The position numbers and the translations under genes were made by a program. The notes beneath the pieces are model-generated. The model had not been told where the DNA came from. It saw nothing but the letters and a program-made list of their open reading frames with translations, and did not search any database. From CAXXOK01 sp035353235 (GTDB taxonomy: Bacteria > Bacillota > Clostridia > Christensenellales > Aristaeellaceae), in assembly GCA_035353235.1 (NCBI GenBank), contig DAOPZG010000015.1, forward strand, positions 1 through 30,903: DNA of 30,903 bases. The letters are read 5' to 3'. The stretch's first letter is position 1. Every line of letters starts with the position of its first letter. Shown here piece after piece: positions 15,654 through 23,170 of this stretch.

Positions 15654-16484
15654 ATGATCGAATTTGTACATGTCGGCAAAACCTACCCCAACGGCGTTCA
15701 GGGGCTGAAAGACGTTAATCTGAAAATTGAGCAGGGCGAGTTCGTCGCCATTATCGGGCTTTCCGGCGCCGGTAAATCCACCCTGATCCGCACTATCAAC
15801 CGTATGATTGATGTGACCGCTGGCAAAGTGATAGTGGACGGCGTGGATGTGATGTCGCTGCATGGCAAGTCTTTGCGCCGCTTTCGCCGCCATATCGGAA
15901 TGATTTTCCAATCCTTTAACCTTGTTACGCGTTCCACGGTCATTAAGAACGTGCTTACGTCCATGGTACCAGACATGGGCTTTTTTAAAGTTCTTTTCGG
16001 CATCTTTTCCAGGCAGCAGGAGTTGGCCGCGCTTGCGGCGCTGGATAAGGTGGGCATACTGGATAAGGCTTACACCCGCTGCGACCAGCTGTCCGGTGGG
16101 CAGCAGCAGCGTGTGGCGCTTGCGCGGACGCTGAACCAGAATCCTTCCATCATTCTGGCGGACGAGCCGGTGGCTGCGCTGGACCCCGTGACGGCCAATC
16201 AGGTAATGAGCGATTTTAAGCGCATTAACAAAGAAATGAACATCAGTATTCTGATTAATATACACCACGTGGATCTGGCACTGGAATTCGCGGACCGCGT
16301 GATTGGCATCCGCGCGGGCGAGATCGTTTACGACGGCCCGGTGGGCGATGTGACACAGGCAGTTCTGGATTCGATCTATAACGGCGCGCCGGTACCCAAG
16401 GCAGCCGATGAGGTAACCGCGAAGGATGCGGAGAAAATCGCTGCAGTCAAGGCGGCTCTTTCCAAAGAGGAGGAGATCGGCTGA
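15654..16484 (+). CDS. phnC: Phosphonate ABC transporter ATP-binding protein PhnC
   Basis: A 276-residue ABC ATPase driving import. Walker A is GLSGAGKS at residues 35-42, the Q-loop is in IFQSFNL, the ABC signature LSGGQQQ is at 146-152 and Walker B IILADE at 166-171, followed by a D-loop AALD. VKTYPNG-like N-terminal features (VGKTYPNGVQGLKDVNLKIE) and the ASFGLFSRQ-like helical segment (residues 105-125) are typical of PhnC. The C-terminal 25 residues are charged and extend past the usual end. Start ATG at 15654 follows GAGGCG. Its stop codon overlaps the phnE start (TGATG), so the operon is translationally coupled. Confidence 0.93.
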   Translation: MIEFVHVGKTYPNGVQGLKDVNLKIEQGEFVAIIGLSGAGKSTLIRTINRMIDVTAGKVIVDGVDVMSLHGKSLRRFRRHIGMIFQSFNLVTRSTVIKNVLTSMVPDMGFFKVLFGIFSRQQELAALAALDKVGILDKAYTRCDQLSGGQQQRVALARTLNQNPSIILADEPVAALDPVTANQVMSDFKRINKEMNISILINIHHVDLALEFADRVIGIRAGEIVYDGPVGDVTQAVLDSIYNGAPVPKAADEVTAKDAEKIAAVKAALSKEEEIG

Positions 16485-17335
16485 TGGCACAGGCAAATGG
16501 TAACGACGCGGTCAGGCCGGCGCTGTACGATCGGGTCTTCAAACCCCGCACGATGACGGTTGGCGGTCACAGCGTGCAAAAACCACGTTCGCGCGCATGG
16601 CTGATTTTTCTATTGCTGGTGATCGCCGTATGGGGATCACTGATCGTAACGGAATTTGACTTTGGCATTTTAATACGACGCGGATACCAGTTTACGGTCA
16701 TTCTGGAGAAAATTTTCAACCCCAAATGGAGTTATTTTGCGAAGGTCTGGGGGCCGTTGCTGGATACGATTAAGATGTCCGTGATCGGCTCGGCGATCGG
16801 TTCGCTGTTGGCGTTGCCGTATGCGATTTTTGCGGCGGCCAATATCAACCATAATAAGATTACGGTTGTGGTACTGCGCGTCATCCTGAATATCATACGA
16901 ACGTTACCGACGCTGGTCATCGCTTCGATCTGCGCGCTGATCTTCAGCCTCGGTACCTTTGCCGGTACGGTTGCGATTGTCATCTTCACCTTCGGCGTGG
17001 TGACCCGAATGCTGTATGAAAGCATCGAGACCATCGACATGGGCGCCTTTGAAGCTATGGAAGCGCTGGGCGCGACAAAGTTTCAGGCCTTCTGGAGCGC
17101 GTGCTTTCCCCAGATATTACCCACTTATTTGTCCCATTGCCTTTATTCTTTCGAAATTAACATTCGCGCCGCGTCCATCCTGGGTTACGTAGGCGCCGGC
17201 GGTCTTGGCATCCTGATTAACGAACGCATCGGCTGGCGGGACTACGAAGGCCTCGGCATGGTGCTGATCGCGCTGTTCGTAGTGGTGCTGATCATTGATA
17301 ACACCAGCCAGTATCTGCGCCGTAAGCTGAGCTAG
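16484..17335 (+). CDS. phnE: Phosphonate ABC transporter permease PhnE (first copy)
   Basis: A 283-residue inner-membrane permease. A soluble N-terminus of about 35 residues precedes the first membrane helix (LIFLLLVIAVWGSLIVTEF). The binding-protein-dependent transport domain spans about 90-280, and the EAA loop reads EAMEALGATKFQAFWSACFP followed by the conserved GYVGAGGLG. This makes it the standard PhnE type. It begins at the last base of the phnC stop codon. A second permease gene follows 12 nt later, so the two likely form a heterodimeric channel. Confidence 0.92.
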   Translation: MAQANGNDAVRPALYDRVFKPRTMTVGGHSVQKPRSRAWLIFLLLVIAVWGSLIVTEFDFGILIRRGYQFTVILEKIFNPKWSYFAKVWGPLLDTIKMSVIGSAIGSLLALPYAIFAAANINHNKITVVVLRVILNIIRTLPTLVIASICALIFSLGTFAGTVAIVIFTFGVVTRMLYESIETIDMGAFEAMEALGATKFQAFWSACFPQILPTYLSHCLYSFEINIRAASILGYVGAGGLGILINERIGWRDYEGLGMVLIALFVVVLIIDNTSQYLRRKLS

Positions 17336-17347
17336 GAGGGCCAAGCC

Positions 17348-18166
17348 ATGCAAAAAGTAATCAACCCCATTGAAGCCATGTACGAAACCCGGCCAAAGCA
17401 CTGGTGGACCTACACGCTTGTTATCTTTCTGATGGTTGCGCTGCTGGGCTGGTCGTCGGGCGCGATCGAGTTTAAAGGGCTGGCCGCGAAAGGCAGCGAA
17501 GTTGCCTACGGCATTGTATACGGTCTTTTTCACCCGGATATGTCGCTGCTGTGGAACAGCACGGTGGACGGCGTACCGTATCTGCTGTTCCAGACAGTCG
17601 CCATTGCGGTATTGGGCACGCTCTTTGGCGGGGTGCTTGCGATACCGTTCAGCTTTCTTGGCAGCGAGAATCTGGTTCCCAAGTGGGTTGCTTTTATCTC
17701 CCGCGCGTTTATCCTGCTGATCCGTACGATTCCCAGTCTGGTGTGGGCATTGGTGTGGATTCGGGTGACTGGCCCCGGCCCGTTCTGCGGCGTGGTTACG
17801 CAAAGCATCTGCTCCATCGGCATGATCAGCAAAATGTACATCAACGCCATTGAGGATTTGGATACCCGCATATTGGAAAGCTTGGACGCGGCGGGCTGCA
17901 CCACCTTCCAGAAAATCCGTTATGGCATTTTGCCGCAATTGTACGCTAATTTCGTTTCCACGTTAATTTACAGGTTTGATATCAATATCAAAGACGCGAC
18001 TACGCTGGGTATCGTAGGGGCGGGCGGCATCGGCGCGGCGCTGATCCAGTGTATTAACAGCCGCCGCTGGAGCATGGTGGGCGCCTTCCTGTTTGGCATG
18101 ATCGTATTGATGATCCTCATCGAACTGTTTTCCACCAAAGTGCGCAGCAAGCTGGCCAGAGGATGA
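17348..18166 (+). CDS. phnE: Phosphonate ABC transporter permease PhnE (second copy)
   Basis: A 272-residue permease homologous to the upstream phnE. Membrane helices begin around residue 20 (TYTLVIFLMVALLGW). The EAA loop reads ESLDAAGCTTFQKIRYGILP, followed by DATTLGIVGAGGIGAALIQ. Two tandem phnE genes are common where a heterodimeric permease replaces the homodimer. An AGGAGGG ribosome binding site lies before the ATG. The metallophosphatase gene starts one base after this gene's stop codon, so the phosphatase is clearly part of the operon. Confidence 0.92.
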   Translation: MQKVINPIEAMYETRPKHWWTYTLVIFLMVALLGWSSGAIEFKGLAAKGSEVAYGIVYGLFHPDMSLLWNSTVDGVPYLLFQTVAIAVLGTLFGGVLAIPFSFLGSENLVPKWVAFISRAFILLIRTIPSLVWALVWIRVTGPGPFCGVVTQSICSIGMISKMYINAIEDLDTRILESLDAAGCTTFQKIRYGILPQLYANFVSTLIYRFDINIKDATTLGIVGAGGIGAALIQCINSRRWSMVGAFLFGMIVLMILIELFSTKVRSKLARG

Positions 18167-18167
18167 T

Positions 18168-19679
18168 ATGACCGCAAAGCTTACAGTTTACTTTACTTCG
18201 GATACCCATGGGTATCTGTATCCCACCAACTTTGCGGATACGCAGCCGCAGCCGATGGGCGTACTTGCCATGTCGTTCCCGAAGGATGGGAATACGCTGG
18301 TGATCGACGGCGGCGATACCCTGCAGGGTTCGCCGCTTACCTATTACTGCCACGTTCGGGGTATTCCCATGCCGATGGCACGGGAGATGAACGAGGCGGG
18401 ATATGACTACGTAACGCTTGGCAACCACGATTTTAATTATGGTTACGACACGATGGCGCAATACCTGAAAACGCTGCAGGCACGCTGTCTGTGCGCCAAT
18501 GTGCATGACCGGAGCGGGCGGCTGCCGATTGCCGGATATACGGTGCATACGCTGCAAAACGGCCTGAGGGCTGGGCTTGTGGGCATCGTGACCGACTGGG
18601 TGAAACACTGGGAAACACCCGAAAACCTACAAAATTTTGAAATCACAGAACCATTCGAAGCCGCGTGGGATGCGGTGGAGGCGCTGAAAGGAAAGGCGGA
18701 CGTACTGATTGGTATTTACCATGGCGGACTTGAGAAGGATCCGGACACCGGAAAAATACTGAGCACCACCAATGAAAATATCGCCTGCCGGTTGTGCGAG
18801 GAACTGCCTTTCGACCTGTTGCTGACGGGGCACCAGCATATCGCTATGGCGAACAAAACCTGCCACGGCGTTCATGTGGTGCAAACGCCCTGTAACGCCG
18901 CGGCGTATGCACGGATTACGATGGGGGAAGACGGGGGTTTCTTTTCGGAACTGATCACACCGCCACCGTATGCGATTTTAAAACCGTGGGAAGCGGAACT
19001 GTACGCTGATTTAAGCGACTGGCTGGATCGACCGATTGGGAAACTGTCCCGCGCGATATGGCCGGAAGACAAGCTTCCCATGGCGCTGCATGGTACGCCG
19101 ATTGCGGATTTTATCAACCGGGTGCAGCTGGCGGCCAGCGGTGCGGACCTTTCCTGTACGGCGCTGGGAAACGAACTGCGCGGTTTTGACAGCAAAGTGA
19201 CGGTTCGCGACGTAGTGGCGAGTTATGTGTATTCCAATACGCTGGTGATCCTTGAGGTAACCGGGAAGGTATTGCGGCTAGCGTTGGAACAGTGCGCCCG
19301 ATATTTTACCGTAGATGATGTGGGACAGGTGGCAATCTCAGAACCGTTCCTTCAGCCCAAAGAGGCGCATTATAATTACGATTATTACCTTGGCGTCGAA
19401 TATACGATAGACCTGCGGCAACCGGCAGGAAGCCGAATCACGCGGTTAGTGCGCAACGGAAATCCCGTTAAAGAAGATGACAGGTTGACGCTGGCAATGA
19501 ATAATTACCGTGCGACGGGCGCGGGGGATTTTGACTTCTTTGCACAATGTACGCGCGTGAAAGAAATTCAGACGGAGATCAGCGAGTTGATCCTGAATTA
19601 CCTGCGCGATCGGGACCTTGTGGAAATTCCGGATACGAAACCCTACACGGTGATTCTGCCGGACGGAACAACAGTATAA
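18168..19679 (+). CDS. Cytosolic metallophosphatase/5'-nucleotidase family protein
   Basis: A 503-residue protein of the UshA/CpdB-like family. The calcineurin-type domain shows TSDTHG (Asp12, His14), DGGDTLQG (about 47-54), GNHDFNYG (85-92), YHGGLEKD and LLTGHQH, so all metal-binding motifs are present. The C-terminal 5'-nucleotidase domain (from about 280) includes ALGNELRG, RDVVASYVYSNTLVILEVTG and NNYRATGAGDFDFF. No signal peptide is seen: the protein begins directly with the first beta-strand. It should therefore act inside the cell, in contrast to the exported enzymes of this family. Being last in the phn operon, one base after phnE, suggests it removes phosphate from the imported compound, possibly a nucleotide or phosphate ester; the substrate is inferred only. 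Confidence 0.88.
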   Translation: MTAKLTVYFTSDTHGYLYPTNFADTQPQPMGVLAMSFPKDGNTLVIDGGDTLQGSPLTYYCHVRGIPMPMAREMNEAGYDYVTLGNHDFNYGYDTMAQYLKTLQARCLCANVHDRSGRLPIAGYTVHTLQNGLRAGLVGIVTDWVKHWETPENLQNFEITEPFEAAWDAVEALKGKADVLIGIYHGGLEKDPDTGKILSTTNENIACRLCEELPFDLLLTGHQHIAMANKTCHGVHVVQTPCNAAAYARITMGEDGGFFSELITPPPYAILKPWEAELYADLSDWLDRPIGKLSRAIWPEDKLPMALHGTPIADFINRVQLAASGADLSCTALGNELRGFDSKVTVRDVVASYVYSNTLVILEVTGKVLRLALEQCARYFTVDDVGQVAISEPFLQPKEAHYNYDYYLGVEYTIDLRQPAGSRITRLVRNGNPVKEDDRLTLAMNNYRATGAGDFDFFAQCTRVKEIQTEISELILNYLRDRDLVEIPDTKPYTVILPDGTTV

Positions 19680-19681
19680 TC

Positions 19682-19720
19682 CGAAGGAGCGGCGGCCGGT
19701 CAGGCTCCGCTCCTTCGTCT
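19682..19720 (+). terminator. Terminator after the phn operon
   Basis: CGAAGGAGCGG (19682-19692) and CCGCTCCTTCG (19707-19717) form a perfect 11-bp stem with a 14-nt loop. The downstream T-tract is broken (TCTATT), so it may work less efficiently; it separates the converging DUF362 gene. Confidence 0.7.
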
Positions 19721-19738
19721 ATTCCATCGTTCTTACGT

Positions 19739-20827
19739 TTACCATGCGCGTTTGCGTACCGCGTCTATGGCGTGCACCGGGCACATCTCCTGGCAGCAGA
19801 AGCAGGCAATGCAGCCTTTGCGCACAATAACGGCTTTTCGGTCTACAACATCAATCAGGTGGCGGGGGCATGATTCGGCGCATCGACCACAGCCGATACA
19901 CCGATCCGGACGAATGACCGGACAGGTACGCTTCCTGCCGAAAAAGTGATGGAACAGTCCGTTCACGGAGAAAAACCGTTCTCCTTTCGTGATCGCATCC
20001 GGCAGCAGAAAGGGAGGATCGGCTGGAATCAACGGATCGCCAATCTGTGTGATTGCAGCAGGATCAACCAGCCCTTGCCTGCGCGCCTGCCGAAGAACGG
20101 GGGCAAGCGTGGGACGGATTCCCATCAGGATCGCGGCTACCTCGTCCAGCGCATAGACGGAGCGGGAGGCCAGCGTATACCCCATCGGGCGCACCTTGCC
20201 GCCGCCCGGGCCGTTGCCTTCCATGCAATCCACTGCATCCAGAAAAGTGAAAGCGGGCCGAACGACTTCCGCTAAATCCAGCAGACGGTTAGCGAAATCC
20301 TCCAGATTCGGGTTCAGATAATGCTGTTCGGGTTTCAGCAAGCCGGGAATGCAGCCGAACAGGTTTTTCACCCCGGCGCTCATTACTGTTAATCCGTGGG
20401 TTTTCAGCTTAGGACAGTTGATGATCAAATCCGCGTCCAGCACAGCCTTAATCAGGGTAAACCCGTCGCGATGAACGGTTTCAGTATTTTCGTTCAGCTC
20501 ACCCAGTTCGGCAAGCGGCAGATACCCGCAGACTCCGTAAATTTTCCGCAGTGCGGCGGGCGTGTAAACCCCGCCGGGGCTGTCCGCAATTACTATGTGT
20601 TTTACACCAAGCTCCCGGAGACGGCGCAGGATCGCCGCCAGAAAAGCGGGATGGGTCGTGACCGCCAGCGTGGGATCACGCCCCGCCAGCAGGTTTGGTT
20701 TCAGTACTACCCGGGTATCCGGGGTCAGGTCCTTTTCAACATCCAGCGCCTCAAAGTGGGCACAAACGGCTGTATAAAGCGCGTCTGCGTCATATCCCGG
20801 TACATGGCGGACAGATACGGTTGGCAT
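19739..20827 (-). CDS. DUF362 protein with two C-terminal [4Fe-4S] motifs
   Basis: A 362-residue protein. The N-terminal 230 residues match DUF362 (VVLKPNLLAGRDP, IVIADSPGG, INCPKLKTHGLTVMSAGVKN, DAVDCMEGNGP). The C-terminus carries two ferredoxin-type cluster motifs, CIGCGRCAESCP and CIACFCCQEMCP, near residues 313-355. Iron-sulfur DUF362 proteins are widespread in anaerobes and probably carry electrons or bind an unknown cofactor; no reaction is established to my knowledge. The gene is last in a minus-strand operon, 23 nt after the aldolase gene. GAGGTG precedes the ATG. Its link to the sugar kinase and aldolase may be redox-related but is not shown. Confidence 0.88.
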   Translation of the reverse strand: MPTVSVRHVPGYDADALYTAVCAHFEALDVEKDLTPDTRVVLKPNLLAGRDPTLAVTTHPAFLAAILRRLRELGVKHIVIADSPGGVYTPAALRKIYGVCGYLPLAELGELNENTETVHRDGFTLIKAVLDADLIINCPKLKTHGLTVMSAGVKNLFGCIPGLLKPEQHYLNPNLEDFANRLLDLAEVVRPAFTFLDAVDCMEGNGPGGGKVRPMGYTLASRSVYALDEVAAILMGIRPTLAPVLRQARRQGLVDPAAITQIGDPLIPADPPFLLPDAITKGERFFSVNGLFHHFFGRKRTCPVIRPDRCIGCGRCAESCPRHLIDVVDRKAVIVRKGCIACFCCQEMCPVHAIDAVRKRAW

Positions 20828-20850
20828 GATTGCTGCACCTCACGGTTTGA

Positions 20851-21702
20851 TTAGGCTTTACCATCGGAACCGAACAGCCGGATTTTACTCTCTGTTGCGT
20901 TTTGGATGGCCTGCACCTGATAAGGGATCAGATCGGTCAGGGAATGTTTGCCTTCCGAAAACCCCTGCTGAGTACCGGCAGCGCCCGCAAGGTTGAGGTC
21001 GGTGAAAATATTGATTTTACTGATTCCGCTGCGGATGGCGTGGCGGAAATCCTCGTCGGTCAGGCCGCTACCGCCGTGTAATACCAGCGGTATGGGCACA
21101 AGCCCCGCGATCGTTTCAATACGAGTAAAATCTAGCTTTGGCGGAAAGCGATACGCTCCGTGAGCTGTGCCAACCGCGATAGCCAACGCATCCGCGCCAG
21201 TCTGGGCGACAAACTCGCCTGCCTGCGCGGGGTCGGTATAAAAAGCAGAGGGATCGTCGTTTTCGGTGCTGTCGTCTCCCTCAGCGTTCCCCACGTGGCC
21301 CAGTTCCGCTTCCACCGTCGCCCCGAACGCATGGGCGATGACGCACAGCTCCTTCACCCGGCGAAGGTTTTCCTCGCAGGGGAGTGTGGAACAGTCGTAC
21401 ATGACAGAGGAAAAACCGTATTTCAGCGCCAGCATACAATTTTCAAATGTAAGGCCATGGTCAAAATGCAGCACCACGGGGACCGAAGCGCGGCGCGCCA
21501 TGGGTAGCAGCAGATCGGCCAGTTCCCGTAAAGGTCCGTACGGCAGCAAAACCTCCGCCGTGCCGATAATCACAGGGGAGCGCAGGGCTTCGGCAGCGGC
21601 CAGCACGCCCCGTGCCATCTCCAGATTGACTGTATTAAAAAGACCTACGCCGTAATGCCCTTTCCGGGCAGGCAGCAGAACATCGTTCAGGGTGGCAAGC
21701 AT
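20851..21702 (-). CDS. Class II ketose-bisphosphate aldolase
   Basis: A 283-residue zinc-dependent aldolase of the fructose/tagatose-bisphosphate family (FbaA, GatY/KbaY). Motifs are GLFNTVNLEMARGVL at the N-terminus, VLHFDHGLTFENC (Asp81, His82), EAELGHVGNAEGD (Glu133), AIAVGTAHGAYRF (His181), VLHGGSGL (His209) and SKINIFTDL. It cleaves a ketose 1,6-bisphosphate to dihydroxyacetone phosphate and an aldehyde phosphate. It follows the PfkB-type kinase by 33 nt, so kinase and aldolase probably act in succession. Fructose, tagatose or another ketose phosphate is possible; FbaA and GatY-type enzymes cannot be separated reliably by eye. Confidence 0.9.
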   Translation of the reverse strand: MLATLNDVLLPARKGHYGVGLFNTVNLEMARGVLAAAEALRSPVIIGTAEVLLPYGPLRELADLLLPMARRASVPVVLHFDHGLTFENCMLALKYGFSSVMYDCSTLPCEENLRRVKELCVIAHAFGATVEAELGHVGNAEGDDSTENDDPSAFYTDPAQAGEFVAQTGADALAIAVGTAHGAYRFPPKLDFTRIETIAGLVPIPLVLHGGSGLTDEDFRHAIRSGISKINIFTDLNLAGAAGTQQGFSEGKHSLTDLIPYQVQAIQNATESKIRLFGSDGKA

Positions 21703-21735
21703 CTCGTTCTCTCCTTAAAACAAGTCTTTGGATTT

Positions 21736-22854
21736 TTATCCCTTTTTGGCTACAGTTGTCCAACCGTCGGCGATCCGTCTGTCCAATGCGGGAAAGGGAA
21801 GCAGACCGCTTAACGCGTCGCAGGCCTCCACACAGCAGGCGCCTTCGGCTGCCGCGCGGCGAAAGCAGGTTTCCGGTGCACAGCCGGACAGCAGTGAGGC
21901 AAGGAACGCCGCGATGCACGTATCGCCCGCCCCGGTAGCGGATACGACTTTTTCGGGACGGTAAGCGGGTTGAAAGCCTTTCCTGTCTGCCCAGAGAGAC
22001 GCGTCCGCCAGAAGCGGAACGCCTTTCAACGCCTGTAGGTTCCCGGTCTGGTAGTACAATCCCTTTGCGCCGCATTTGATGATCACGATTCCAACTCCGA
22101 GTGCCATCAAGCGGGCTGCGAGGGGCGCAATGTCCTTACGGATATCCAGACTGTCGATGATTTCACGGCCTCGTGCCCGGGCGAGCCATTCCTCGTGCAG
22201 CGCAGGGTCGAGCATCTGGCAAAGCTCTTCTGCGCTGGGTAAAAAGCAATCCACGGTCGGCAGTACGTTTTGCAGGAGCACGGACCAGTCAATTCGTACG
22301 CTGCCGGGCGAAACATCCATCGCGGCCATGTCCAGCGAGGTGGTCAGGCCCAGCGCATGGGCACGTGTAAAGAGGCGTTTTAACGGCTCCCCACGGTCGC
22401 GGCACATCGCGGGCATCAGCGGAGGATAACCGAAGTGAAGCAGTTTCGCTCCGGCCATTGCGGTGTCCGGAACATCGGTTTCATAAAAACGCTCGTTCGC
22501 GCCTGCGTGATGCAGAAAAACGCGGTCAATTCCCGGAGGAGCAAGAACGATGGAATAGGAGGTGGCGGCATCCTGATCCCGGATCAGGGCGCAATCCGCG
22601 CCGGAAGTTTTAATAAGTTCATCAACCGTATCACCGAACTGATCCGAACCGACGCGCGCGATCAGGCGGGTCGGCACTCCGAGTTTTTGCAGCGCCATAC
22701 CGGTGTTGGCGACACAACCGCCGGGATGAACGTCCGCAGGTCCGACGCGAAGAAGACTTCCGGGCTTTAACAGATCGGCAAGTCGATCCGACGTTCCCAG
22801 AGCAGGAGTAATGTCCAGGCAGATATGGCCGGCAACAACCGCCAGAGGAATCAT
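21736..22854 (-). CDS. PfkB-family carbohydrate kinase
   Basis: A 372-residue sugar kinase. The N-terminus has VVAGHICLDITP and the substrate-site block HPGGCVANTGMALQKLGVPTR, and the C-terminal PfkB signature VSATGAGDTCIAAFLASLL contains the catalytic Asp in GAGDT (308-312). It is about 60 residues longer than most members, with an extra charged segment around residues 215-240 and a spacer before the signature. The ATG at 22854 was chosen because AAGG lies nine nt upstream; ATG at 22863 overlaps that site. Followed by aldolase, it likely makes the aldolase substrate. The sugar specificity (fructose 1-phosphate, tagatose 6-phosphate or other) is not evident. Confidence 0.85.
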   Translation of the reverse strand: MIPLAVVAGHICLDITPALGTSDRLADLLKPGSLLRVGPADVHPGGCVANTGMALQKLGVPTRLIARVGSDQFGDTVDELIKTSGADCALIRDQDAATSYSIVLAPPGIDRVFLHHAGANERFYETDVPDTAMAGAKLLHFGYPPLMPAMCRDRGEPLKRLFTRAHALGLTTSLDMAAMDVSPGSVRIDWSVLLQNVLPTVDCFLPSAEELCQMLDPALHEEWLARARGREIIDSLDIRKDIAPLAARLMALGVGIVIIKCGAKGLYYQTGNLQALKGVPLLADASLWADRKGFQPAYRPEKVVSATGAGDTCIAAFLASLLSGCAPETCFRRAAAEGACCVEACDALSGLLPFPALDRRIADGWTTVAKKG

Positions 22855-22993
22855 ACGATCCATCCTTTTCCATAAAACTGATGCCAGTTTCGCGTCAATG
22901 CTGAACATATCATTCGATAAAAAAGTTGCGTTTCCTTGCGGACACCCAAACGAATCCTGCTGTGAACCGAATGGTTTTCTGCGCTATGGGGAT

Positions 22994-23022
22994 AAAAATG
23001 CCCGCGCGAAGGCTCGCGCGGG
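22994..23022 (-). terminator. Intrinsic terminator of the hydrogenase operon
   Basis: The stem CCCGCGCGA/TCGCGCGGG (23001-23009 with 23014-23022) has a four-base loop. On the minus strand it is followed by CATTTTTATC with five T residues. It lies about 135 nt after the last hydrogenase gene. Confidence 0.8.
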
Positions 23023-23130
23023 ACGGCAAATGGGAACCGCAGGGGAAACCGTAAAACTGGGTAACGGATTGGGTACAGCAGCGACAAGGCGGATGCGTCG
23101 CCTGAAAACGCCACTGCGCCGGTTTACGTT

Positions 23131-23170
23131 CCCCAAGGATTCGCCCTGCGGGGGTGGTTAATCCTTGGGG
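23131..23170 (-). repeat. Inverted repeat spanning the hydrogenase stop codon
   Basis: CCCCAAGGATT (23131-23141) is the exact reverse complement of AATCCTTGGGG (23160-23170). The right arm encodes the last residues of the hydrogenase and the TAA stop lies at the stem-loop junction. No T-run follows. A further small stem (AGGCG/CGCCT, 23087-23103) lies between it and the terminator. Confidence 0.65.
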
